Of a stretch of 64,000 nucleotides of DNA, positions 1 through 10,581 are shown piece after piece. Origin of the DNA: Asterochloris sp. CNOR1 (taxonomy: Eukaryota > Chlorophyta > Trebouxiophyceae > Trebouxiales > Trebouxiaceae); assembly GCA_963969365.1 (NCBI GenBank), contig OZ017760.1, positions 1,612,001-1,676,000 on the forward strand. The letters run 5' to 3'. The notes beneath the pieces are model-generated. The model was not told the DNA's origin and searched no databases. It saw only the letters and a list, made by a program, of their open reading frames with translations. Position 1 is the stretch's first letter; each line of letters opens with the position of its first letter. The translations under genes and the position numbers were made by a program.

Positions 1-1480
1 GCCTCTCCTGCCACCCCTGTCTATGAACTGGTCAAATGTCTGCTGGGCTTCTGACCCACACTCAAAGTGGGATCTGCTTCCTCAGGCTGCCTGGGTGCTG
101 GCTGTGAGGTGGCCCACCCAAGCAGTACTTGCCTGCCCCTCCTGTCTCTGAGTCTGTCTGATGTAGTCGGACTTTTTGAGTCACTATGCCTGGAGACCTT
201 CAGATGACAGCTGCATCAAGGAGCTACCACGCCAGGGGCCTTGCAGTGAAGTCGTAGTGCTGGGTCTTTTGGCTATGATGAGACTGCCCATCGGGGGCTT
301 CCCTCCCCCCACTGCTCTGATCTGCAGATGTCAGCTGGGCTTCTGAGCCATAAACCCGGGGGGGTGCATTGAGGTGGGTCTGCTGGGTTTGTTGGCTATG
401 ATGAGACTGCCCATGCGGGGCTTCCCTGCCCCCACTGCTCTGATCTGTAGATGTCAGCTGGGCTTCTGAGCTATCACGCCAGGCTGTTGCATTGAGATGG
501 GACTGCTGGGTCTGTTGGCTTGGATGAGACTGCCTGTTGGGGGCTTCCCTGCCCCCACTGCTCTGACCTTCAGATGTCAGCTGGGTTTCTGAGCTACGAC
601 GCCAGCTGTTGCATCGAGATGGAACTGCTGGGTATGTTGGCTTAGATGAGACTGCCCATCGGGGGCTTCCCTCCCCCCACTGCTCTGACCTTCAGATGTC
701 AGCTGGGTTTCTGAGCTATCATGCCAGGCTGTTGCATCGAGATGGACTGCTGGCATTGTTGCCTTGAAAGGGACTGCCCCGCTGGGGCTTCCTACCCCTA
801 CTGCTCTGACCTTCAGATGTCAGCTGGGTTTCTGAGCTATCACGCCAGGCTGTTGCATCAAGATGGGACTGCTGGGTTTGCTGGCTTGATGAACATGCCC
901 ATCAGGGGCTTCCTTGCCCACACCGCTGTGATCTTCAGATGTCAGCTGGGTTTCTGAGCTATCACGCCAGGCTGTTGCATTGCGATGGGACTGCTAGGTT
1001 TGTTGGCATGGACGAGACTGCCCAAGGGGGGCTTCCATTGCCCCACTGCTCTGATCTGCAGTCGTCAGCTGGGTCTCTGAGCTGTCATGCCAGGCTCTTG
1101 CCTTGAGGTATGTCTGCTAGGCTTGTCGGCTTTGATGAGACTGCCCATCAGGGGCTTCCCTGCCCCCACTGCTCTGATCTTCAGATGTCAGCTGGGCTCC
1201 TGAGCTATCACACCAGGGCATTGCCTGCATCAAGGGGTGGACTGCTGGCTTTCATGAGACTGTGCATGGGGGGCATCCCTGCCCGACCTTCACATGCCAG
1301 CTGGCTTTCTGAGGTATCCTGCCAAGGCTTGCCTTGAGGTCGGTCTGTCAGATTTGTTGGCTTTGATGAGACTGCCCTCTGGGGGCTTCCCTGCCCCCAC
1401 TGCTCTGACGTTCAGATGTCAGCTGGGCTTCTGAGCCATCACACCAGGGGATTGCATTGAGGTTGGCCTGCTGGGCGCTG
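1..1480. repeat. ~123 bp minisatellite, first block, in an eS10 intron
   Basis: Tandem degenerate units carry the landmark 'gatgagactgccc' about every 122-123 bases (positions 277, 400, 523, 645 and on), each followed by a 'ctgatctgcagatgtcagct' type segment and a 'gagctatcacgccag' type segment. Units drift most near the ends of the block. It lies upstream of the exon at 1656 and the unit contains a TGCAG trinucleotide context like a splice acceptor. Short open frames inside it follow the repeat and are not genes. The block continues beyond the left edge or starts close to it. Confidence 0.93.
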
Positions 1481-1655
1481 GCTGTCATGAGATCATCCTC
1501 CATGGCCCCACAGTGAGGTAGCTGCCTGGCCATAGGACCGGAAATGGGGCAGTGGCTGTGACGACACTGCCCTCTCACGACTCCCAGCCCTCCTGTCACA
1601 TGTGATCTTGGGATGTGAGCTTGGCGCGTTGAGGTTTGTGTTGGCTGTGCTGCAG

Positions 1656-4334
1656 GTCATCAAGCTGATGCAGAGCTTCAAGTCCAAGGAATTGGTGACC
1701 GAGCTTTTTGCCTGGAGGCACTACTACTGGTGGGTCTGCCATGCTGCCCTGTCTCCAGAGCACATACATGATGTTGGATGAGGTGCGGGCTGTGAGGCTG
1801 CTCGGCCAAGGGGTTTCATTGATTTTGTCACTTCATGTGACTTTCTTCAATCTGCAGCTAGCTTGAGGTTGGGGTTTGGTGGGTGCTGATGGCTTCTTTC
1901 GCAACACATCAGCAGCAAAGAGCCTGCTAAGAGGCTGGGAGGGGCCTCCCTGCCCCTACTGCTGTGATGCATTACTGTCAGCTGGGGTCTGAGCCACTAT
2001 GGCTTTGAGAGGTTTGGGGGGTTGTGGTGCTCAGACTGTGAGGCGAGTTGCCCAGGAGGAGCAGTGCTGCCTCCACTGCTATGAACCAGAGGTGAGCTGG
2101 GTTTCTAAGCGTGTCAGGGAATCTCACATGGGCTGCTATCTTGCTGGCCTTGTATAGCTGCTCCTTAGGGCCTATACCTGGCCCCACATCGCTGGTCTTT
2201 GATTGATTGTTAGCTGGTCTGCTGAGCTCTTACACCCGGGCCTGCTTTGAGAATGCTGGCTTTGATGAGACTGCGCCCTCTGGGGCTTCCCTGCCCCCAC
2301 TGCTCTGATCTCCAGATGTCAGCTGGGTCTCTGAGCCATCACGCCAGGGGTTTGCATTGAGGCGGGTCTGCCGAGTTTGCTGGCTTTGATGAGACTGCCC
2401 ATTGGGGGCTTCCCTGCCCCCACTGCTCTGATCTGCAGATGTCAGCTGGGTTTCTGAGCTATCACACCAGGGGGTTGCATTGAGGTGGGTCTGCTGGGTT
2501 TGGTGGCTTTGATGAGACTGCCCATCGGGGGCTTCCCTGCCCCCACTGCTCTGATGTGCAGATGTCAGCTGGGCTTCTGAGCTATCACACCAGGGGGTTG
2601 CTTTGAGGTGGGTTTATTGGCTTTGATGAGACTGCCCATCGGGGGCTTCCCTGCCCCCACTGCTCTGATCTGCAGATGTCAGCTGGGTTTCTGAGCTATC
2701 ACACCAGGGGGTTGCATTGAGGTGGGTCTGCTGGTTTTGTTGGCTTTGATGAGACTGCCCATCGGGGGCTTCCCTGCCCCCACTGCTCTGATCTGCAGAT
2801 GTCAGCTGGGTTTCTGAGCTATCACACCAGGGGGTTGCATTGAGGTGGGTCTGCTGGGTTTGTTGGCTTTGATGAGACTGCCCATCGGGGGCTTCCCTGC
2901 CCCCACTGCTCTGATGTGCAGATGTCAGCTGGGCTTCTGAGCTACCACACCAGGGGGTTGCATTGAGGTGGGTTTGTTGGCTTTGATGAGACTGCCCATC
3001 GGGGGCTTCCCTGCCCCCGCTGCTCTGCTATGCAGATGTCAGCTGGGCTTCTGAGCCATCACACCAGGGGGTTGCATTCAGGTGGGTCTGCTGGGTTTGT
3101 TGGCTTTGATGAGACTGCCCACCGGGGGCTTCCCTGCCCCCACTGCTCTGATCTGCGGATGTCAGCTGGGCTTCTGAGCTATCACGCCAGGGAGGTGCCT
3201 GTATTCAGGGTGGACTGTTGAGTGTTGTGGCTTTGATGAGACTGCCCTCTGGGGGCTTCCCTGCCCCCACCGCTCTGACCTTCAGATGTCAGCTGGGCTT
3301 CTGAGCTATCACGCCAGGGAGGTGCCTGTATTCAGGGTGGACTGTTGAGTGTTGTGGCTTTGATGAGACTGCCCTCTGGGGGCTTCCCTGCCCCCACCGC
3401 TCTGACCTTCAGATGTCAGCTGGGCTTCTGAGCTATCATGTCAGGGGCTGACTTGAATGTATGTTGTTGTGTTATCTGGCTTTCATGGTACTGCTCTTCG
3501 GCAGACTTCTTTGTTTACACACATGTGATACAATGATGTGAGTTCAGCCTGTAAGTTACTGTCACCGCCTGAGCTGCAACTGGCATGATAGTTGCTGCCA
3601 AAACTCACCTCCGTTGCTGGTTGTGGCATCTGCAGTCTCTGCTGGTGCAGTCTGGCAGCCGTCCCCTACTCAGTGTACACAGGAGCATTTCTCTGCATCT
3701 GCCTACAGGTTCCTCACAGATGAGGGCATCGAATTCCTGCGCACCTACCTGAACCTCCCCGCTGAGATCGTGCCTGCCACCCTGAAGAAGTCCACCAGGC
3801 CTCTTGAGCGTGACACCCGTGGCCCCGGCAGGTTTGGCGGCGACCGTCCCCCCAGGCGTGAGGGCGGCTTTGGTGGTGACAGGTGAGGCTCATGGCAGTC
3901 GCAAGGCACAGCGGGCCATGTGCTGCACATAGGGGCATCTCTGTCTTGTGTTACAGTTTGTCATGTCTGTGTGACGTGCGTGCGCCACGGTTGCTAAAAT
4001 ACTGAGCAGTGCATCTCCTTGCATCTCCTTGCAGGGAGGGTGGCTTCGGGCGTGACAGCTACCGTGGGCCGGGCGGTGGCTTTGGTCGTGGCGGCGGCGC
4101 ACCTGGTGGCGACAAGGTCAGCTGCAGTGTTTCATGCATGGGCAGGCAGCAAGCTGCCTGTGACTGTTTTCGTGCTGCCACGGGTTATGAGTCACATGAC
4201 ACCTGACTGCTTCTGCTGGTTCCTGCAACACTTTTGCTGACTGCCATGCACTCATGCTGCAGGCTGGCGCCCCTGGCGGCTACAAGCCAGAGTATGGCGG
4301 TGGAGGCTTTGGCCGTGGCAGCGCTCCTCAGTAG
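1656..4334 (+). CDS. RPS10: 40S ribosomal protein eS10 (3' four exons)
   Basis: This encodes the C-terminal part of cytosolic small-subunit protein eS10, which sits on the 40S head near the mRNA entry side. Exons are 1656-1729, 3709-3882, 4035-4116 and 4263-4334 (stop TAG), 134 codons including the stop. The first starts [12 protein letters not shown] and ends in HYYW, joined to [28 protein letters not shown] and then a Gly/Arg-rich tail with FGRG motifs ending GSAPQ. All of this is typical of eS10. The usual N-terminal MLIPK-type exon is not in the window, so it lies left of base 1. The intron 1730-3708 is almost 2 kb and mostly minisatellite, unusually large beside the two downstream introns of about 150 bases. 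A TGTAA lies about 60 bases after the stop. Confidence 0.94.
2255..3445. repeat. ~123 bp minisatellite, second block, with 360 bp higher-order repeat
   Basis: Landmark 'gatgagactgccc' lies at 2388, 2511, 2625, 2748, 2871, 2985, 3108, 3235 and 3362. Spacings are 123, 114, 123, 123, 114, 123, 127 and 127, so three-unit blocks of 360 bases repeat almost identically (2511-2870 and 2871-3107), and the last two 127-base units are nearly the same. This half is much more homogeneous than the first block, which points to recent amplification. It lies wholly inside the eS10 intron 1730-3708. The stretch 1481-2254 between the blocks holds the exon at 1656 and only very degenerate unit fragments. Confidence 0.95.
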
Positions 4335-4393
4335 CATGCTGTTTCCTTGTTTATTCCTCTTCTGAATGTGCTACTGCTCTCTTCTGGGGCAGC

Positions 4394-4398
4394 TGTAA
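4394..4398 (+). terminator. TGTAA poly(A) signal of eS10
   Basis: TGTAA lies 60 bases past the eS10 stop. TGTAA is the usual chlorophyte polyadenylation signal. The assignment rests on position and motif only. Confidence 0.55.
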
Positions 4399-4970
4399 GT
4401 TTGAATCTAAATGCAGAGATCTGGCCAGAATCATCTTGGCAGTTGTGTGAACCAGTCCACTGCACTCGATAGCACAATGCAGAAGGCTCTCAGTGCGTCT
4501 GCAATGTTAGGCGTTGATGAACGGTCAGCAGGAGAAAGTGTTCATGCAGCCGGCCTTCACAACCGGTCAAGACTGCATGCTGGGAGGAGAACATGGCCTG
4601 GAGCCAGCTTAGGCCGGTCGAGAGATGTCGAGAGGCAAGTTGGCTTGTCTCGGGATTTTGGGAGACTTCACAACCATTTCCCAACCAGGCTCATAGGATG
4701 CAGGTCTGCGCTGTCATAAAGTGCAGGCAACTCCAAGACATGCTGCTGGCTGAAGCTGCAGCTGCAGGGCAGGTTATCAAGTCAACCAGCTCTTTGGCGT
4801 GCTGTCTGCCGTGCCAGGGCAATGTCTAGCTAGCATTTTTCAGCTGCAAAGCCAATCTTCTCAGTGCACACCCAGGACATGCAGCAGAGTGTCTAGTGCC
4901 AGCTGCACATGTCTGGGACATGCCCATCTAGATAGGGTCATGCTGTGCTCTTGTACACTCGAGTAGATGC
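4399..4970. other. Intergenic stretch, eS10 to membrane protein
   Basis: I see no convincing coding signal here. It should hold the promoter and perhaps a 5' untranslated exon of the next gene, because the sequence just before the first clear codons at 5064 reads 'gctgcgtgcag', a good splice acceptor. Confidence 0.5.
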
Positions 4971-7154
4971 ATGCTAAGCTGTTGTGCCCTCCTGCTCTCC
5001 TTGTGCTCCCCTGGTGCCTTGATCTCACAACTGTCTAAACTCATGCTGCTTGCTGCGTGCAGGCTGGCCTCTCAGAGCAGCCGTTCATCCATTGCAGTCA
5101 AGGGGTACAGCAGCGGGAACAGTGCCAGCGTGGCCAGCCCCAGCTACTTTGCTGAGTACGAGGTGCATGGCCCCGACTTTACACATCTGACGGCAATCGC
5201 TCTCTTCGCGGCAGTGAAGTGAGTGGCAACAAAATGCAAGCTATGCAGTGCTTATGTGCATTCAGCTGCACAGGCCAGCCCAACTGGTGTGGGCCCGCAT
5301 ACGACCACATTGTAGCAGTTGCAGCGTGCTGCCACGTGGCTAAACCACCCAGCCCAGCAAGTTTGCCTCTGCCTGTGGCCATTACGAGACCCTGCAAGCT
5401 TGCTTCTGCCTGTGCAGGTATGGGGGTTTCAATTTCAGCACATCTACAGTGCTGATGGCCATGGCTTTCCTTCAGCTGGTGCAGGCCGCAGTCAGCCTGG
5501 TGCTGGGGCGTCACACAGTTGACAAAGTGAGCATCTGAGCTGCCTTGTGTGGATGGAAGGGGCCCTGCAGCCAGGCTGTAATCACTTGGGTGACTGCAGT
5601 GAGCCACCTTTGGCTGGCAGCAGCCCCAGCTGCCTATGCCTGCTGCTGTGCGCAGGTTCTGCACCCAAAGGTGCCTTGTGGCCTCTGCAATGTGCCCCGC
5701 AATGAGCCCGCATGCAGCCTGCTGCTGACAGCGTCCACATCGCGGGCCTGCAACTGTGACAGCAATGCAAGCCCCCAGCAGGTCGTGTGTCGTCCAGCTG
5801 GCGCTTCAGCGGCAGGTGCCCATGCTGCAGGTCGCGGATGTTGTGAGCCCTGCCGTGCTCGGCCTGTATGCTCTGAACTACCAGCAACTCCCCAGCACCT
5901 TTGGGGCCATGGTGGCGCTGTTTGGCATTGAGCTCTGCCAGCGTGCACCGGTGAGGACCCCAGCTGCACTTCTCTCCTGCTTCAGTTGAGAACATGCTCC
6001 GGGGCTGAATTCCACATGGTGTGGCAGGGCCTGCAGGCTGTCGCTGTTTGCTGGCTGCATCAAGTAACCACTCCCCTCTGCGTGCGCTGGAGCTGCTGCC
6101 CTCACAGGAGCTTCCATTGCCTGGCATGCAGGGTGGGGTGGCCAGGTGGCTCTGGTTTGCATCGCTGGCCCTGGCCTACAAATACAACTACGGCAGCATC
6201 TGGTGAGCCTTCTTGCTTGCGTCTCACCACCCAGAGACGCCCCAGCAACATCACATGAGCTGCCCCAAAGGACTTGTTGTGAGCAACACCTGCACATGGT
6301 GGTCTCTTTCCTTGCTCCTGCCATGTGGCCTGCCATCACTGAATCGCTATTGCACATGACTATTCCAGTGTGCAAGCAACGCCTGAGCCCATGAGGATGG
6401 GCAGGCTGGCCATACCATACAGCTGCCTGGTAGCCAGCAAGGCACAGGGCCAGCTGCTGCATCATGATGCAGCACAACTGCAACAGATAGTTTCAGAGCA
6501 TGTCTGGCTCCCTGCAGGTACACCACTGCGTTCACCCTGCTGGCCCTGTTCCGGCTGCAGCAGCAAGCCTCCAATGACTGGGGTCTTCTGCCCTGGCTGA
6601 CCACTCTGCCTGTGATCATCATCTCCTGGTGAGCATTGCTGGGCTCCGCCAGACCTGCCACCACCTGGCGGCACCAACAACCCTTCAGCCGCAACTTTGT
6701 GGGATGCTGGTGGTGCATGCTGTCAGCAGCCTGGCAAAGCTGGTGCTCTGCTGTTTCTGCACTGCTCTGCTTTGCCAGTGCCTCCCCCTGTGCGCGCTGC
6801 TGTCCTGTCGCTTCTCCCAGCCACCCAGCTGCCTCCTGCTGCCATGGTCTGCTGCTGTGCAACCAGGCCTCCCTCGCCTGTGGAGGCAGGCCCCGGGGCT
6901 TGGCTGGGCCCCGCTACCAGGGTCTACTGCCGTGCCCTTGTTTTGCATGGGGCCTGACCCGCACAGCCATGCAGACCATGCAAGACCAGCTGTTCCCTGA
7001 GCACATGGCTTCTGCCTGCAGCTACGTTGCCTACCGCCAGGTCTTTGTGCCGTGGGCAGTGTTGCTGTTCATGGCTCAAATCTGCTGGAGTGGGCTGCGG
7101 ATCGTGGGGGGTCTCTGGAGGGGCTCCGCTGCCCCTGACGGGTACAACATCTGA
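4971..7154 (+). CDS. Multi-pass membrane protein, function unknown
   Basis: Six exons join in phase: 4971-5218, 5418-5526, 5798-5950, 6108-6202, 6518-6628 and 7022-7154 (TGA), about 282 residues. Hydrophobic stretches include TAIALFAAVKYGG, VLMAMAFLQLVQAAVSLVL, VARWLWFASLALAY, YTTAFTLLALF, LPVIIISCYVAY and FVPWAVLLFMAQICW, so perhaps six or seven membrane segments, with a short polar tail ending PDGYNI. I do not recognise the family. The start is uncertain: ATG 4971 is in frame, but a TGCAG just before residue L32 looks like an acceptor, so the true N-terminus may come from an upstream exon. Exon phases and borders are otherwise clean. Two TGTAA signals follow at 7297 and 7320. Confidence 0.72.
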
Positions 7155-7296
7155 CATGGTTGAAGCAAATTCACTTCTTGACGAGTGACTGTACAGACTC
7201 TTATGTTCAGTGCTGCTGAGTATGCTCAAGCTGAGAACGTCATGCTGTTCTTGTATGCCTGTGATGTGTGATGACATTGTTGACTGGTTGTTGTCG

Positions 7297-7324
7297 TGTA
7301 AGAAGTCCTTGAACATCATTGTAA
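7297..7324 (+). terminator. Paired TGTAA poly(A) signals
   Basis: TGTAA occurs at 7297-7301 and 7320-7324, about 145 bases past the stop of the membrane-protein gene. They fit chlorophyte polyadenylation signals. Confidence 0.5.
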
Positions 7325-7892
7325 CAAGTCCTCAAACACCATGATCATGCAGGAGATACCAGTACTCTCCACCTTGTACAGCAGGCAGGCTGTGTCTCAA
7401 CAGAGCAGTCCCATGGGTGGTGAGTAATGAGTTAAGTGGTGGGTCAACCTCACACTGTGTGTGGTACTACTGGTGGTAATCTCACACCATCGTGCACATC
7501 AGAAGCATTTCTGGTGCATGCAGGAGCAAAAACACGCAAAGATGTTTGAAAATGTGCTTATCCCCTGTGCTTATCTCTGCATGTTGTGACCTGTGACATG
7601 CACGGGAGAGTTTCATGTGCACTGCACTCTGTTAAGGACATGGCGTGCCCTTTGGCTTTGATCAGCAAGCCTGTTATGTCACAGACTGCAACTAACAGAG
7701 GAGTTGCACAGTAGTCTTTCAACTCTCACAGAGCTAGCAGGGAGGGATGCTTGTTCTGCGGCATTTTGCCACCTCGCGTTGCCCAGACAAAGGGAAGCTC
7801 AAGGTGCCAACCTGCTCTCATGTGTCATTCAGCTTGGTTGCTCACTACTGACGTTTCAATCTTGTTCCTGCTGTCCTGCTTTGTGACGACCT
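7325..7892. other. Convergent 3' intergenic stretch
   Basis: This is the space between the 3' ends of the membrane-protein gene (+) and the AIG2-like gene (-). It is more AT-rich than the genes. I see no coding or RNA signal in it. Confidence 0.5.
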
Positions 7893-8398
7893 TCATGCTC
7901 TTCTCTCTTTGCAATAGGCTCGCCAGCTGCCAGATTCGATTATGGGGCAATTTATAACCTCATGAGGCGTGCAGAGATAGGTGTCAACGCGACGGCCGTC
8001 CGCAAGTGCGATGCAAGTGCGCTGGTAGAAGTCTGGGTGCCCTTCAAGGCGATCAAGCGAAGCAAGGGTCACCTGATCGACTTCATACACTTCCCCCGCA
8101 ACAGTGTGCTCGCCGCCGGCCACAGACGCTGGGAACAGCCCCATGTCATGCAGCTCAAAGGAGGGCGTGGTCTCGGCCCGTCTACAAGCCGCGAGTGTAC
8201 AAGAAGCCTGTGATTTTGCTCACCAGCGAGCAATGTCCCATAGACAAAGACATGTTGCAGCCTGTCAACTTTGCCCGCCAGCACGGTAGTCTGCTCTGGC
8301 CATGAAGCAGTTGACGTGGACGGTGCAACATGACGCTGCAGCAGGCAGATCAGCAGCCAGCTTGTGATGCATTCCAAGACATGTGTTATCTGCATCAC
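7893..8398 (-). CDS. AIG2-like gamma-glutamylcyclotransferase, with an internal frame break
   Basis: The N-terminal part carries HVFVYGTLLAGEQNHRLL, with the Y-G-T-L substrate-binding loop of the gamma-glutamylcyclotransferase (AIG2/BtrG-like) fold. The C-terminal part carries FELHDMGLFPASV, then GEVYEVDQVTLASLDRLEGH and PDFYQRTCIAL, with the catalytic-type Glu in the LEGHP segment. Family members act on gamma-glutamyl peptides or amines. The two halves are in different frames, and the switch falls near 8180-8192 (after RLV, before RAETTPSF). No GT-AG intron fits there, so this is a one- or two-base indel: a sequencing or assembly error, or a recent pseudogene. The stop is at 7893. The start is unclear: the frame stays open up to 8398, but family members normally begin only a few residues before YGTL, so a short upstream exon is possible. 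Confidence 0.72.
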
Positions 8399-9060
8399 TG
8401 CCTGCTCTCCTGCAGCCTGTCAGCCTGCTCAGCACAGGCTGGTGTATACATCAACTCCTGACGCTCTGTGAGGGTTACCCCACCTCCGTCGATGATTTTG
8501 GTCCAGCACATGTCTGTTCGGCGGCATCATGACCTGCATGGTCATCTTGAGGTGATGGCAAAGGATTATGAGCCCAAGACCAGCCGAACTGCCACAAACA
8601 TGCAACGGGCATGTCACAAGCTATTAGCATGGCACATGTCAGCTGTGGCATTGCATACCTGTCACGTCAAGTCCATGCTTTCTGCCCATCGGGCCTGCAT
8701 CTGCTGAGGTCAGGTGTTGTTTGTCATGGAACGCCTCCGTGCTCTGCTCACAGCGGCGTAGTCCATCCTGATCTTCAAAGCAGACGCTGGCCTCTCGGTG
8801 CATGAGGGTGAATCGCGCCTCTCAGGATTCTGGATGGAGTGCCACGGCTGTGGGGCAAGACTCTCTACAGCTCACGTCACTGGCCCTGTATTCCGCTTCT
8901 CGCTCAGACAGCCTGGTCAAGTGCAACCCACTGCATTGCAATCATCGGAGCTGCAGTGCCACCAGACTCAGTGAGTGGTTTACAGGCTGTATAACACCCT
9001 GTCAGTCACTCTGCCAGCTGGCTTGGGGCGTGAAGACCAAGGGCTGTGCTGTGACAGCAC
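8399..9060. other. Divergent intergenic region
   Basis: This lies between the 5' ends of the AIG2-like gene (-) and ISCA1 (+), so it should hold both promoters. I see no clear coding exon or promoter element. Confidence 0.45.
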
Positions 9061-10087
9061 ATGGTATTCACCCCCCTTGCGGTACTCGCAGCACAAGCAG
9101 CCCAGGCCACCAGCAGGTCTGCGCCGCGGCTGAGATTGCTCAAGTCCCCAGTCACCCTTACCGAGGCTGCTGCTGGACGAATCAAGCAGCTCCTGAACAA
9201 AAGGCAGAAGGTGAGACCTGCTGCTGTGTCTGCACATGAGGACTTGCTTCCATGCGTCTCAGTGCTTCTGCATTTATCACTGCATGGTATTGCTTGAACT
9301 GATGCCTGTCTCCATACAGGAGTATCTGAAATTAGGCATCAAGAGGCGGGGCTGCAACGGCCTGGCATACACCCTCAACTACTCAGGTAGTGCGGCCATG
9401 CATGAAGCAATGCAATGCCCAGCAGGTCGCCTGTACAGGTTGCAGCGTGCTCAACATGCAGGATAGTGCTGCATGCAAGCAGATCCTCCCCATGTGGATG
9501 ATCATGCTGCCATACCGCCTGTACAGACTGCAGCGTGTACAGCATGCAAGACAGTGCTGCATGCAAGCCTGGTCAGGAGGGGCAGTGCTGTCCCCATGCC
9601 GCCCCTCCCATGAAGACAAGCAGCAGCCAAGGACCTAATCCTGACATGTAGAGAGCAAGGGCAAGTTTGATGAACTTGTGGAGCAGAATGGTGTCCGGAT
9701 GCTTATAGACCCTGGAGCGCTGATGCACCTCATGGGGACCAAGATCGATTTTGTGGAGGACAGGATCAGGTGAAGTTGTCAGGGCCACCAAGTTGTCAAG
9801 CACAGGGCAGGGGGATTCTGCTGCGCCGACCATGCAGCCGGGCAGGCAGATAGGCTTGAGAATTTGCATGGCATCTGGGAAACCTGCAGTCCAAAGCACA
9901 TCCCTGTCTGCTGAGTTGTGCTGCCTGCATCCCGCGCGCATGTCCTTGCCCGACCAGCCTGCCATCCGTACATCAGCCTGCACAAATGCCTCCTTCTGAC
10001 TTGATCATTGCCTGCAGGTCTGAATTCACTTTTAGCAATCCCAACTCCAAGGGATCCTGTGGCTGTGGAGAGTCCTTCACCACATGA
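9061..10087 (+). CDS. ISCA1: A-type iron-sulfur cluster assembly protein ISCA1
   Basis: Four exons, 9061-9210, 9320-9386, 9652-9769 and 10018-10087 (TGA), give 134 residues, the usual size. A-type scaffolds receive or carry Fe-S clusters for mitochondrial 4Fe-4S enzymes. The three conserved cysteines are visible: one in [11 protein letters not shown] and two in GSCGCGESF at the C-terminus. Other family blocks are [27 protein letters not shown] and DFVEDRI before SEFTFSNPN. The first ~25 residues have Ala, Ser and Arg but no acids, fitting a mitochondrial presequence (inference). ATG 9061 is the only in-frame start giving such a leader. Confidence 0.95.
9427..9569. repeat. Two-copy tandem repeat in ISCA1 intron 2
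   Basis: A ~53-base segment starting 'cgcctgtacag' and ending 'gtgctgcatgcaagc' occurs at 9427-9480 and again at 9517-9569, about 90 bases apart, with moderate divergence. Confidence 0.8.
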
Positions 10088-10581
10088 CCAGGCATAAGCA
10101 GATGACTGCACAGCCTGATGGCTCGGCGTTTCCAGCTGCATGAATCTTAGCCCTCTGCTGCCTGCATGCATTGTGCAGCTGCTGCCGGCGACAGTACCTG
10201 TTGTGGATCACCTGAACTGCTCAAATTCTCTAGCAACTGAGTGAAACCCCTCTCCCCTGGATTGACATGCATGGCCAGCAGGTCAAGTCAAACGTGGTGT
10301 GTGAAGTCTGGCAAGCCGCTTGCCTCGCGAGTTTCCTACAAAGATCGAAGCCTCAGAGTGTGTGTGAGGCACTGCGAGGCACCCTGTTGCAGGTGAGGAG
10401 AATGGACGCTAGCTGGCCTCCAAGTGGCTGCGAAGCAAGCAGAAGTGTCCTACACATCACATGAACCTTTTTGGGCCAATGCAATGTCTGGGGTGCATGC
10501 TTGCATTGCGCTGCTTGCATCACCATGATGCTGTGTGAGGGTGTGTATGTGCAGGCACCATAGACATAAACTGAGGCAGCC
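10088..10581. other. Intergenic stretch, ISCA1 to HAD gene
   Basis: The two genes are in tandem on the plus strand. I see no coding signal. It should hold the ISCA1 3' UTR and the promoter of the HAD gene. Confidence 0.45.

Noticed and set aside
1-3445. CRISPR-like array or satellite-encoded proteins
   Set aside because: Units are ~123 bases with no unique spacers, and the open frames within them simply follow the repeat; it lies in introns of a eukaryotic gene.
5656-5781. Extra exon between 5526 and 5798 of the membrane-protein gene
   Set aside because: It is open in frame, but its ends do not give a phase that fits the next exon; splicing 5526 to 5798 does.
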